Source: Bifidobacteriaceae bacterium (GTDB taxonomy: Bacteria > Actinomycetota > Actinomycetes > Actinomycetales > WQXJ01). From it: a DNA stretch of 14,816 nt. The stretch covers positions 1-14,816 of the forward strand of contig JAISCU010000087.1 in assembly GCA_031265345.1 (NCBI GenBank), read 5' to 3'. Position 1 is the first letter of the stretch. Every line of letters begins with the position of its first letter. A model generated the notes under the pieces. It had not been told where the DNA came from. It saw only the letters and a list, made by a program, of their open reading frames with translations, and made no database searches. Below are positions 1 through 7,833 of the stretch, piece by piece. The position numbers and the translations under genes were made by a program.

Positions 1-145
1 GAAGGGGCGCGAGGCAAGCTGACGGCCGGACCCGCCCCGAGGCCGGCAGCGCGCTCGTACCCGCCAAGCCATCGGGAGGACCACAGGGTGTCAGTCGGCA
101 GAGATAGCATTGAGGGGACCTGGCGCCAAGACCCGATGAGGCGAG
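1..145 (+). promoter_or_regulatory. 5' flank with candidate -10 box
   Basis: No gene can be supported here. Two forward frames are open from the window edge (stops at 105-107 and 154-156), so the end of an upstream gene is possible, but neither tail is recognisable. TAGCAT at 105-110 fits the actinobacterial TAnnnT -10 pattern and would give a leader of about 29 bases before the ATG at 146. No good -35 box is visible. A weak purine-rich ribosome site (GAGGCGAG) directly precedes the start. Confidence 0.3.
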
Positions 146-1951
146 ATGAAACGTGAACTGACTGTGGCGGCGGCTGTGGCGGCGGCCCTGATCCTGGCGG
201 CCTGCTCGGGCTCGCCGACGGGCGGGGACCGTGACACGGCCCACATCGCTGACGACGGTTGCGTGCCGCTGGTGGTCGCCACTTCGTCAGAGAAGGTGAA
301 CCTGATGGATGAGGTCGGTGAAGCTTTCAAGGACTCCGACCAGGCCGGGACGCTCGAGGGATGCGTCAGCGTCTATCCGATCAACGTGTCCTCGGGCCGG
401 GCCGCGGACATCTTGTCCGCCCGCCCGGACGAATGGCCCGAGGGCGACGAGTCACTCTGGCCGGTCGTCTGGTCGCCCGCCTCGACGGTGTGGACGGATC
501 GGGTGGCGAGCCTGGCGGGGAACGGGTTCGTGGACGGCGCCGAATCGTTCACCCACACCCCAGTGGTGTTCGGAATGCCGGAGTCGATGGCACAGGCGTT
601 GGGCTGGCCAGACGCTGAGATCGGGATCAAGGACTTCGAATCCATGATCACCGGCGACGGCTGGGCCTCGGTCGGCAAGCCGCTGTGGGGCAGTTTCAAG
701 ATCTCCAAGACCAACCCGAACACGTCCACCACCGGGTTGTCGATGATCGTCATGCAGGCCTACGCGGCCGCCGGCAAAGCCGCCGACCTGACGGTCGATG
801 ACGTGGCGGCGGCCCGCGACTTCTCCGAGGTCTTCGAATCGGCGGCCATCCACTACGGCGACACCACCGGCAAAGTTCTGATGAACCTGGCTGAGTCGCT
901 GACCGGCGGCGGATCGTCCTACGTCTCGGCGGTCGCGCTCGAGGAGACGTCGCTGTTCAACTACAACATCGGCAATCCCGATTCGCACACCGTCCAACCG
1001 GGCGAGGAACTGACCCCGCCGCAGGAGAAGCTGGTGGCCGTCTACCCGTCCGAGGGCTCCGTCTGGTCCGACAACCCGGCGGTCGCGATCAACGGCAAAT
1101 GGGTCAGCCAGGACCAAAAGAAGGCCGGCGCGGCCTTCTTGGAGTTCCTACAGACCAAGACGGTCCAACAGATCCTGCCGAAGTACGGTTTCCGGCCGCT
1201 CGATTCTTCCGTGGACGTGAGCGCGGACCTGAATGCCGCAGTCGGGATCGACCCCGACCAACCAGCGCTGACGCTGGAGAAGCCGACCCCCGAAGTGGTC
1301 ACCGCCGCACTCGACCAATGGACGCAGATCAGGAAGCCCTCGGCGGTCCTGGAATTGATCGACATCTCCGGCTCGATGGACGAGGACGCCGGCGACGGCC
1401 GGACCAGGCTCGCCTTGGCCATCGACGCGGCCAAGTCGACGGTCGACAACTTCCGGCCCACCGACCAGATCGGGGTGTGGGCGTTCACCACCGGGATCAC
1501 CGGGACCATCGACGGCCAGGAAGTGCCGAACATAGTCCCGGTGCGGGACTTCGGCCCGTTGGAGACCGGCAAGGAGACGCTGCGGAGCTCCATCGACGAC
1601 CTGGCCCACGCCAGCCGGGCGGGCACGCCGCTCTACGACACGATCAGCTACGCCTACGACTACCTGAAGGCCCGCGCCGAGCCTGGGCGCATCAACGCCA
1701 TCGTGGTCCTCTCGGATGGCGAGGACACCGACTCGTCGGCCTCGATCGAATCGCTGATCCAGAAGATCAACCGCGACCTGCAAGAGGGCGGCGAGGAGGC
1801 GCCGGTGCGGATCTTCGCGATCGCCTACGGCGACGCGGCCGACCTGGACTCGCTGGGGCAACTGGCGCGGGCCTCGAACGGGCAGGTCTTCGACGCCTCC
1901 GACGCCACCAAGATCGCGGACGTGTTGCGCTCGGTGATGAACAACTTCTGA
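146..1951 (+). CDS. Substrate-binding and VWA domain lipoprotein
   Basis: A 601-residue secreted lipoprotein. It opens with a basic-hydrophobic signal ending in the lipobox LAAC (Cys20 is the lipidated residue). Residues about 40-370 resemble a periplasmic-binding-protein fold of the ModA/SBP_bac_11 type (start VPLVVATSSEKVNLMDEV). Residues about 398-600 are a von Willebrand A domain with a complete MIDAS metal site: D406-x-S408-x-S410, T494 and D524 (SDGED). The protein should sit on the outer face of the membrane and bind a ligand and a protein partner in a metal-dependent way. No permease or ATPase gene lies beside it, so an ABC-import role is not supported. It is the first gene of an operon with the membrane protein at 1983 and TelA at 3208. 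The domain assignment is firm; ligand and partner are unknown. Confidence 0.85.
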   Translation: MKRELTVAAAVAAALILAACSGSPTGGDRDTAHIADDGCVPLVVATSSEKVNLMDEVGEAFKDSDQAGTLEGCVSVYPINVSSGRAADILSARPDEWPEGDESLWPVVWSPASTVWTDRVASLAGNGFVDGAESFTHTPVVFGMPESMAQALGWPDAEIGIKDFESMITGDGWASVGKPLWGSFKISKTNPNTSTTGLSMIVMQAYAAAGKAADLTVDDVAAARDFSEVFESAAIHYGDTTGKVLMNLAESLTGGGSSYVSAVALEETSLFNYNIGNPDSHTVQPGEELTPPQEKLVAVYPSEGSVWSDNPAVAINGKWVSQDQKKAGAAFLEFLQTKTVQQILPKYGFRPLDSSVDVSADLNAAVGIDPDQPALTLEKPTPEVVTAALDQWTQIRKPSAVLELIDISGSMDEDAGDGRTRLALAIDAAKSTVDNFRPTDQIGVWAFTTGITGTIDGQEVPNIVPVRDFGPLETGKETLRSSIDDLAHASRAGTPLYDTISYAYDYLKARAEPGRINAIVVLSDGEDTDSSASIESLIQKINRDLQEGGEEAPVRIFAIAYGDAADLDSLGQLARASNGQVFDASDATKIADVLRSVMNNF

Positions 1952-1982
1952 GATGAATGGCTCTAGACCGGATGGAGGACTT

Positions 1983-3170
1983 GTGACGCGAAGACGAGCA
2001 ATCGGCAAACCTGCCGTGGCGCTGGTTGCCGCGCTGGCGGCATCGTGCGTCTGGGGAGCCCAGGCCTGGGCGGCGGACGACTACACCACGCTCGACAAGG
2101 CAGTGCAATGCCTGGAATCAAGTCGCGTCTGCGCGCTGGACGGCACTGTTCTCGAGGCGAGCGACCAGGCGGTGGCGGACGCCCTGCCGAACGGGCTGAG
2201 CCTGGTGGTCCTCTCGCCGGACTCGGTGGTGACGTACTCGGCGGGTCAACTGGCGGAACGGATCGCCAGCGACGCGGGCCGCGCGGTGCTCGTGATGGTG
2301 GACAACCCCGCGGGCCGCAAAGACCGTTTCGGTCTGGCGGGGAGCCCGGAGCCCGGGAGCGAGTTGGCGGGCGAGGACCAGGACGCCTTCCTGGCGGTCC
2401 TCAACCGGGCCGACACCAACGACGGATCGACGGCGATCATCGACTCCGCCGCCGAGTTGCAATCCATCTTCGAGGGTGCCGAGCCGGGTCAGGCGGAATC
2501 GGGAGGGGCCGCGCCTGAGCCGGAGCGCCGCTCGCCCGTCAAGACCTTCTTCATCGTTGTGGGCCTGGTGATATTCGCCGTGGTCGGGGGACTGGTGTTG
2601 ATGGTGGTGCTGATCCTGCGGCACTCCAGCCCGAAGCGCAAGGCCCGCAGCCGGGTCGACAAGAAGCTGTTCGACAACTCGGAGCACGCCGACTCGGTGG
2701 AGAAGGCGCTCCTGAAACTGCGCGAGCTAGGGGACGTCTACGCCGCCAAGCCGTCGCGGTACCGGATTCGCGGCGTGCCCATCCACGCGCTGTTGAACTC
2801 GGTGATCGCGGACGTCCAAGAACTGTTCCGCAGGCTGCACGCCCACGGCTCGGCGCAGCAGGTGCGCTTGGCCGAGGCGAAGTACGCGGACGTGCTGAAG
2901 AAGCTGGTCCTGGCCGTGAACCGGGACTACTATCAGGACATCGTCGACAACCCCAGGCTGTGGCCCCAAGCCGAGGCGCGGATCGCCGCCATCGGCGCCG
3001 CGCTGGAGGCGGTCCACCAACAGGTGCTCGAGAACATCAAGCAGGTCAACGCCTCGAAGGACCTGGAGTTCCAGGTGGCCCTGGATTCGCTCCTGGAGTC
3101 CGAGCGGGGCGCGAAGCTCTCGGACGCCTATGGAGGCGGCCCCGGCGCTCCCGGCGGCAATCGCGACTAA
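1983..3170 (+). CDS. Single-pass membrane protein, XpaC-like C-terminal domain
   Basis: A 395-residue protein if it starts at GTG 1983, which has GGAGG at 1974-1978. An in-frame ATG at 1953 lacks a ribosome site and would add ten residues ahead of the signal peptide. It has an N-terminal signal (TRRR, hydrophobic core, AWA cleavage site near residue 30) and an extracytoplasmic region of about 155 residues with two close cysteines (C43, C50), possibly a disulfide; part of it is reminiscent of TPM domains. One membrane helix lies at about 188-212, and a helical cytoplasmic domain follows (about 236-375). The stretch from YADVLKKL to ALDSLLE resembles the XpaC family, known to pair with TelA. 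That similarity is my reading by eye. The C-terminus is Gly/Pro-rich. The gene begins 31 bases after the VWA lipoprotein gene and ends 37 bases before telA. Confidence 0.7.
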   Translation: MTRRRAIGKPAVALVAALAASCVWGAQAWAADDYTTLDKAVQCLESSRVCALDGTVLEASDQAVADALPNGLSLVVLSPDSVVTYSAGQLAERIASDAGRAVLVMVDNPAGRKDRFGLAGSPEPGSELAGEDQDAFLAVLNRADTNDGSTAIIDSAAELQSIFEGAEPGQAESGGAAPEPERRSPVKTFFIVVGLVIFAVVGGLVLMVVLILRHSSPKRKARSRVDKKLFDNSEHADSVEKALLKLRELGDVYAAKPSRYRIRGVPIHALLNSVIADVQELFRRLHAHGSAQQVRLAEAKYADVLKKLVLAVNRDYYQDIVDNPRLWPQAEARIAAIGAALEAVHQQVLENIKQVNASKDLEFQVALDSLLESERGAKLSDAYGGGPGAPGGNRD

Positions 3171-3207
3171 TCGAAGCAGTAACCAACTAGGAAGGCAGTG
3201 AACGGAC

Positions 3208-4599
3208 ATGACTAATCCCAGCGTTGAGACGGCCGAGGCAGAGGTCATCTCCGCCATCCCCGGCGTGGACATGAACGCCCTGTTGGGGGCGGCCGAATCG
3301 GCGGCGCCAGCGACCACCTTGGAGAAGGCCATCGCGCAGGTCTCGCCGACGGACAAGGCCGTGGCCAGCCCGGCCGAGGCGCGCTTCCAGTTCCGCACCC
3401 TGCTCTCCCCGGACCAGGCGGCGGCCCTGAAGAAGGGCGCGCCAGCGGTGGCGGAGAAGATGATCGGGGACCTCAACGCCATCATCGCCTTCGGCGGCCC
3501 GGTGCTGCAGAAGATGAACGCCGCCTCGGTGCAGTTGTTGGAGGCGCAGAAGGACATCCAACTGCCGGACGCGGAAGCCATCGTGAACGATCTGCTGCGG
3601 GAGATGGACGGCTTCGAGAAGCGTTTCCGCAACCGCGGCATGGAAGAGAAGATGGAGGGCGTCAAGAAGTGGTTCCGGGGCGCCAAGTACTCGCTCAAGA
3701 CCATGGCCAGGGAGTCGAAGCCGCTGATCGAGAAGCTCGATCTGGCGGAGGTCCGTCTGCAGGACATGGAGACGAAGCTCGGGGACAACATCAGCCGCGG
3801 CCAATTGCTGCACAAGCAGACCCTCGAGCACATGGACGAGGTGGTGGCCGTCCTGGCCGCCCTGGAGGAGGTCACCGACTACGTCCGCGCCGAGTTCACC
3901 CGGGCCGACGAGTTGCTCCAGTCTTCCGAGGCTGGTGGCGAGGTGGCCACCGTGGACTGGAAGGGCGAGTCCATCACGGTCAACGAGCTGCGTGAGATCC
4001 ACTCCAACCTGGCCACCGCCCTGTCCGAGGTCGAGAAGACATGGCACGACTGGCGCCAGCAGTTCTTCATGGGCTATGCGCACGCACCCAGCACCCGCAA
4101 CCTGGTCATCACGCAATTCGCGATGCGCCGGAGGTTGCAGACCTTCAGGACCATGGGCATCCCCTCGGGTCGCCAGTCGTTGGCGCTGTGGCAGCAGGCC
4201 GCCCTGGCCCGCGAGGGCGCCGAGATGGGCGAGGCCGTCCAGGAGGGCGTCAACAAGCTGATCCGCCAATCGTTCGAACAGACGGCCGATGCCGTGGGTA
4301 AAGTCGCGGAGGCCGCCCAGGCCCCGGTGATCACGGAGGAGACAGTCTGGTCGGTGATCGACTCGGTCAAGAACCAGTGCCAAGCGATCGTCGCGGCGGA
4401 CGCGGCCGGGCGGCAGCTGCGCGCCCGCAACCTGAAGGCCCTGGAGCAGGGCGAGACGGCGATCAAGGACGAGTTCGAGGAGTCCCGGCGCAAGATCGCG
4501 CAGCAGGCCTTGACCGGCGCGCCCGCCCAGGATGCGAAGAAGGCGGACAAGGGCGCCGACGAGGGGCCCGACCTGCTCTCATCCATGGGCGTCAGCTAG
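3208..4599 (+). CDS. telA: TelA-family toxic anion resistance protein
   Basis: A 463-residue, soluble, almost wholly helical protein with no signal peptide or membrane segment. The family signature is visible: residues 190-222 (a DN-x5-LLHKQTLEHMDEV core) match the TelA block that normally reads as DN-x-L-x-x-LY-x-x-N. The region around 296-345 corresponds to the block that follows in TelA. The C-terminus is charged and probably disordered (KKADKGADEGPD). TelA proteins (PF05816) are linked to tellurite and other envelope-active stresses and are often encoded beside XpaC; their biochemistry is poorly known. The ATG at 3208 has AGGAAGG at 3189-3195, a rather long spacing of 12. It is the last gene of the operon and ends 18 bases from the convergent toxin gene. 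Confidence 0.78.
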   Translation: MTNPSVETAEAEVISAIPGVDMNALLGAAESAAPATTLEKAIAQVSPTDKAVASPAEARFQFRTLLSPDQAAALKKGAPAVAEKMIGDLNAIIAFGGPVLQKMNAASVQLLEAQKDIQLPDAEAIVNDLLREMDGFEKRFRNRGMEEKMEGVKKWFRGAKYSLKTMARESKPLIEKLDLAEVRLQDMETKLGDNISRGQLLHKQTLEHMDEVVAVLAALEEVTDYVRAEFTRADELLQSSEAGGEVATVDWKGESITVNELREIHSNLATALSEVEKTWHDWRQQFFMGYAHAPSTRNLVITQFAMRRRLQTFRTMGIPSGRQSLALWQQAALAREGAEMGEAVQEGVNKLIRQSFEQTADAVGKVAEAAQAPVITEETVWSVIDSVKNQCQAIVAADAAGRQLRARNLKALEQGETAIKDEFEESRRKIAQQALTGAPAQDAKKADKGADEGPDLLSSMGVS

Positions 4600-4609
4600 G
4601 ACTCGACCA

Positions 4610-4634
4610 ACCTGGTGTCAATCCAGGCCCAGGT
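4610..4634. terminator. Weak tail-to-tail hairpin
   Basis: ACCTGG at 4610-4615 pairs with CCAGGT at 4629-4634 (a nested CCTGG/CCAGG pair is also possible) between the convergent telA and yafQ genes, overlapping the last codons of yafQ. There is no T-tract on either strand, so a terminator role is only a possibility. Confidence 0.2.
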
Positions 4635-4896
4635 CTGAATGCGAGCCGGTGCGTTCGAGGCGCAGCAATTGGCGCGCGCGGTCGATTCGGTAGATCAGCA
4701 CCCAGTCTGGTCTGACGTGGAGGTCGCGTTGGCCTCTGCGGTCGCCGGTCAACCCGTGGTCCTCGTATTTCGCGGGGAGCGGCTGACGCTTCTGGAGCAT
4801 GGTGATGGCTCGATCAAGCTCCTGAGTGTCCCAACCTCGCCGCAGGGCGGTCTTGAGGTCGCGTCGAAAGCGCGAAGTCGCGACGAGCTCAAGCAA
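4618..4896 (-). CDS. yafQ: YafQ-family mRNA interferase toxin
   Basis: A 92-residue RelE-superfamily toxin, the same length as E. coli YafQ. YafQ cleaves mRNA on the ribosome. The catalytic set described for E. coli YafQ (His50, His63, Asp67, His87) has counterparts: H47 in DHGL, H60 and D64 in LHVRPDW, H86 in GSHSDL. The E. coli Phe91 position is Gly90 here. The start must be TTG at 4896: an in-frame stop lies six codons upstream and no ATG or GTG lies between. GAGG about six bases upstream can serve as ribosome site. The start overlaps the antitoxin end by 8 bases, which implies translational coupling. Base composition looks less GC-rich than the neighbours, consistent with acquisition. Confidence 0.9.
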   Translation of the reverse strand: MLELVATSRFRRDLKTALRRGWDTQELDRAITMLQKRQPLPAKYEDHGLTGDRRGQRDLHVRPDWVLIYRIDRARQLLRLERTGSHSDLGLD

Positions 4897-5185
4897 CGTC
4901 GGCCTCGCCCGTCACTTCCGCCAGGAGGTCGCCGAAAGTGGCATAGCGACGGACTGAGCCAGAGGCGATTTGGCGATCAAGCTCCGTGATCGATTCCTGC
5001 TCTTCCGCTGAGATCGGGAAGGAGCGGCGAACCGCGAAGGGAAACCCGCCCCATTCGTTGAACGCCCGCACGAACACTCTTATCGCCTCTGATGGAGTGA
5101 GTCCCAAGTCGGTGGCGGTCGCGACGAATGCGGCTTTGTCGTCGGGATCGACCTTCGCATTCAGCGATGCGGTAACGCTGGTCAT
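4889..5185 (-). CDS. RelB/DinJ-family antitoxin
   Basis: A 98-residue antitoxin. The N-terminal part (ASLNAKVDPDDKAAF, then LGLTPSEAIRVFVRAFNEWGG) matches the RelB/DinJ family (PF04221) dimerising ribbon-helix-helix DNA-binding domain. The C-terminal part should wrap the toxin. The frame is open far upstream, but ATG 5185 is chosen because the homology starts there and a strong AAAGGAG lies at 5194-5200. It is the first gene of the pair and is likely to repress its own promoter together with YafQ, as in this family. It lies 50 bases downstream of the pepA stop codon on the same strand. Confidence 0.9.
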   Translation of the reverse strand: MTSVTASLNAKVDPDDKAAFVATATDLGLTPSEAIRVFVRAFNEWGGFPFAVRRSFPISAEEQESITELDRQIASGSVRRYATFGDLLAEVTGEADVA

Positions 5186-5246
5186 CGCGCTTCTCCTTTC
5201 GTGTTCTAACGTCTGCCGATAGAATACTACGATTGTCAGTTTGGCA
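5186..5246 (-). promoter_or_regulatory. Candidate promoter/operator of the antitoxin-toxin pair
   Basis: On the minus strand, TATTCT (plus 5221-5226) fits a TAnnnT -10 box and would start a leader of about 29 bases carrying AAAGGAG. CTGCC at 5212-5216 and GGCAG at 5242-5246 form an interrupted inverted repeat around it, and TAG-TATT-CTA forms a smaller symmetric core. This AT-richer patch overlaps the last codons of pepA. No convincing -35 is visible. A role as RelB operator is inference. Confidence 0.4.
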
Positions 5247-6687
5247 GGTTCTCGAGGTGCTTGAGCAGGGTGCGCACGCCGAAGCCGGTGCCGCCCTTGG
5301 GCGTGTAGCCGAACGGCTCGCCGGTGTTGAAGGCCGGGCCGGCGCAGTCGATGTGGGCCCACGGCACACCGCCAGTGAATTGGCGCAGGAACAGCCCGGC
5401 GCTGAGCATCCCGCCCGCGCCGTCTGACAAATTGGCGTTGGTGAAATCCGCGACCTCGGATTTGAACACGTCCATCAGGTAGGCGGGCAGCGGCATGGGC
5501 CAGGCGCCCTCGCCCGCCTGGTCGGCCGCGTCGATGAGCGCGTCGCGCACCTCCTCGGTGCCCATCACGCCCGCGATCCTGTTTCCCAGCGCCGTTATCT
5601 GGGCCCCGGTCAGCGTGGCGATGTCGATGATCTGGTCTGCCCCGTCGGCGCGGGCGGCGGCGATCCCGTCCGCCAGGACCAGGCGTCCCTCGGCGTCGGT
5701 GTTGGTCACCTCGACCGCGTGGCCGTCCTTCATGATCACCACGTCGCCGGGCCGCGACGCCGCCCCGGACGGCATGTTCTCCGCCAAGCACAACCAGGCG
5801 GTCACTTTGACCGGCAATTTGATGTCCGATGCCGCGCGCACGGCGCCCAGCACCGCCGCGGCCCCTGCCATGTCGGACTTCATGGTCGCCATGCCCGTGC
5901 GAGTCTTCAGGGACAGGCCGCCGGAGTCGAAGGTGATGCCCTTGCCGACCAGCGCGACATGGCGCTTGGCCCGCATTGGCGAATAGCTCAACTTGACGAG
6001 CCTCGGCGCATGGACCGAGCCCTGGCCCACGGCGATGATCCCGCCATAGCCGTCCTTGGCGAGTTCCGCCTCGTCAAAGACTTTGACTCGGATGCCCTTG
6101 CCCTTGACCGCCGCGGCGGCCTGGTCGGCGAAGGTTTCCGGATAGAGGCGATTGGGCGGCTCGTTGGTCAATCGGCGGGCCAGCTTCACCGCGCCCGCGA
6201 CGGCCTCGGCCCTGGCCAGCAGTTGGCGGACGGGTTTGGCCGCGTCCTCGGGAAGTCCGGGCACGGCCAGAACTAGCTCGGCGGCATCGGCGGCTCCCAA
6301 CAAAGCGCCCTCCGCCACCGCCGCGAGGCAGCCCTGGTCGGCGCTGGCGCGCGGCTGGGACGGATCGGAGACGAGGGCGAGCCCGACACGGGGGACGGCA
6401 TCGTGCGTGGTGAGCGTCCGGACGGCGGCGCCGACGGCCCGGCGCAACGACTCCGGGGGGCCGGACGGGTCCACGCCGACCACGGCCAGGACCGGGGCCG
6501 CGAAATCGCCCTCGACGGCGACGCGGGCCAAGCGGACCACCTCGCCCTCCTTGCCGGTGAAACCGACCGAGGCCAACAACTGCGGGCTGGCCAGGCCGGG
6601 GACGCCACCCTTCGGCGGGGCGGCGGTGAGGACTACAGGGACATCGAGCGCCCGGATATCGGCGCTGGCGAGGGTCAAACTGGTCAC
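5236..6687 (-). CDS. pepA: Leucyl aminopeptidase (M17)
   Basis: A 483-residue cytosolic metallo-exopeptidase that removes N-terminal residues from peptides. The M17 signature NTDAEGRL is present. Two-metal ligands by alignment with E. coli PepA are K249, D254, D272, D331 and E333; the catalytic pair is K261 and R335. The frame is open to 6864, but that extension runs through pyrD and is Pro/Arg-rich shadow sequence. GTG 6687 begins VTSLTLASADIRAL, a normal PepA start, and gives the usual family length. There is no Shine-Dalgarno. TACCAT ends 6 bases before the GTG, which points to a leaderless transcript. It diverges from pyrD across 33 bases. Confidence 0.95.
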   Translation of the reverse strand: MTSLTLASADIRALDVPVVLTAAPPKGGVPGLASPQLLASVGFTGKEGEVVRLARVAVEGDFAAPVLAVVGVDPSGPPESLRRAVGAAVRTLTTHDAVPRVGLALVSDPSQPRASADQGCLAAVAEGALLGAADAAELVLAVPGLPEDAAKPVRQLLARAEAVAGAVKLARRLTNEPPNRLYPETFADQAAAAVKGKGIRVKVFDEAELAKDGYGGIIAVGQGSVHAPRLVKLSYSPMRAKRHVALVGKGITFDSGGLSLKTRTGMATMKSDMAGAAAVLGAVRAASDIKLPVKVTAWLCLAENMPSGAASRPGDVVIMKDGHAVEVTNTDAEGRLVLADGIAAARADGADQIIDIATLTGAQITALGNRIAGVMGTEEVRDALIDAADQAGEGAWPMPLPAYLMDVFKSEVADFTNANLSDGAGGMLSAGLFLRQFTGGVPWAHIDCAGPAFNTGEPFGYTPKGGTGFGVRTLLKHLENLPN

Positions 6688-6720
6688 CTGGACATGGTAA
6701 GGCAGGTAGTCTGGGGGACC
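6688..6720. promoter_or_regulatory. Back-to-back leaderless promoters, pepA / pyrD
   Basis: The whole divergent intergenic region is 33 bases. For pepA (-), TACCAT occupies 6694-6699, leaving 6 bases to GTG 6687. For pyrD (+), TAGTCT occupies 6707-6712, leaving 8 bases to GTG 6721. Both match the TAnnnT -10 pattern at the distance expected if transcription begins at the start codon. No -35 of TTGACA type is obvious for either. pyrD also has a G-run (6713-6717) that could act as a ribosome site. Confidence 0.5.
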
Positions 6721-7770
6721 GTGTATCGGCTGTTCTTCAAGGCGTTCTTCCGGCGCATGGACGCGGAACGGGCGCACCGGTTGGCGTTGCGGTGGATCGT
6801 CTGGATGGGCGAGGTCGCCCCGGCGCGGCGGCTGGTTCACCGAGTGGCCATGGCGCGCGGCCAAGGCGAGCCTTCGCGGCTGTTGGGCCGCACCCTTCCG
6901 GGGCCGTTGGGGCTGGCGGCGGGCTTCGACAAAGAGGGCAAAGCCGTCAAAGGCCTGGCCGCGCTCGGATTCAGCTTCATCGAGATCGGAACGGTGACGC
7001 GGTTCCCGCAGCCGGGCAATCCACGGCCGCGGGTGTGGCGGCTGCTAGACCAGAAGGCGTTGCGCAACGCCATGGGGTTCAACAACTCCGGTTCGACGGC
7101 GGTGGCCCGCAGGCTGCGCGGCCTGCGGTCCTCGAGCGGCGGCTGGGACCATGTGATCGGCGTCAACATCGGCAAGTCCAAAGTCACCGAACCGTCCGAG
7201 GCCGCGCAAGACTATTTCGTCTCCGCCCGGCGGCTCGCCAAGTACGCCGACTACCTGGTCGTGAACGTTTCCTCGCCGAACACGCCCGGCCTGCGCGATC
7301 TGCAAGCCGTGGAGGCCCTGCGGCCAATACTGCGGGCCGCCCGGAGGGGCGCGGCGCAATCGATGGCCGGGGCGGGGCGCTCGGGCGAGGTGCCGTTGCT
7401 GGTCAAGATCGCCCCGGACCTGGGCGACCAAGAGATCGACGCCATCGCCGACCTGGTCGAGGAACTGGACCTGGCGGGGGTGGTGGCCGTGAACACGACC
7501 GTGGCGCACGATCTGGGGGCGGGCGGCGTCTCGGGGCCGCCGTTGCTGGAACGGGGCCTGGAAGTGGTGCGGCGTCTGCGTTCCCGGCTGGGGCCGGGGC
7601 GGACCGTGATGGGCGTGGGCGGGATCGTCACCGCCGCGGACATCGAGGCCTATCTGGACGCTGGGGCGGATGCCGTCCAGGCCTTCACCGCCTTCATCTA
7701 CGAGGGACCGTTGTGGGCCGCCCGCGTGCAGCGCCAAGCCGCGCGGCAGACCGGAACGCGAGCGGTTTGA
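6721..7770 (+). CDS. pyrD: Quinone-dependent dihydroorotate dehydrogenase (class 2)
   Basis: A 349-residue enzyme that oxidises dihydroorotate to orotate in pyrimidine synthesis and passes electrons through FMN to membrane quinone. The class 2 layout is complete: an N-terminal amphipathic helical region (YRLFFKAFFRRMDAERAHR) for membrane and quinone binding, then the barrel with PLGLAAGFDKEG (K71), GFNN, GVNIGK and NVSSPNTPGLRDLQ with catalytic Ser185, and the phosphate-binding GVGGI. The start is GTG 6721, which aligns with other actinobacterial PyrD. An in-frame ATG at 6694 would lie inside the pepA -10 box. It is convergent with the DUF3043 gene. Confidence 0.96.
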   Translation: MYRLFFKAFFRRMDAERAHRLALRWIVWMGEVAPARRLVHRVAMARGQGEPSRLLGRTLPGPLGLAAGFDKEGKAVKGLAALGFSFIEIGTVTRFPQPGNPRPRVWRLLDQKALRNAMGFNNSGSTAVARRLRGLRSSSGGWDHVIGVNIGKSKVTEPSEAAQDYFVSARRLAKYADYLVVNVSSPNTPGLRDLQAVEALRPILRAARRGAAQSMAGAGRSGEVPLLVKIAPDLGDQEIDAIADLVEELDLAGVVAVNTTVAHDLGAGGVSGPPLLERGLEVVRRLRSRLGPGRTVMGVGGIVTAADIEAYLDAGADAVQAFTAFIYEGPLWAARVQRQAARQTGTRAV

Positions 7771-7815
7771 ACAGCTGGACCCATCACCGGCTCAAGCGGC
7801 GGGAACCACTCGAGC

Positions 7816-7829
7816 CCGGGCGCGCCCGG
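7816..7829. terminator. Perfect 14-base palindrome between convergent genes
   Basis: CCGGG-CGCG-CCCGG is a perfect palindrome in the 63-base gap between pyrD (+) and the DUF3043 gene (-). It can fold as a 5-bp stem on either strand. No T-tract follows, so it may be a bidirectional, T-less terminator or simply GC-rich sequence. Confidence 0.3.
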
Positions 7830-7833
7830 AGCG

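Noticed and set aside
1148..2008. Minus-strand ORF of 286 codons opposite the VWA domain
   Set aside because: Arg/Gly/Val-rich shadow of the VWA coding frame, with no motif.
2727..4383. Long minus-strand ORFs (382 and 398 codons) opposite the XpaC-like and telA genes
   Set aside because: They lie antisense to well-supported genes. Their translations are skewed in composition and match no family; long antisense frames are normal in GC-rich DNA.
6403..6720. N-terminal extension of pyrD and, on the other strand, of pepA to 6864
   Set aside because: Both extensions overlap the partner gene and lack family homology; GTG 6721 and GTG 6687 match family N-termini.
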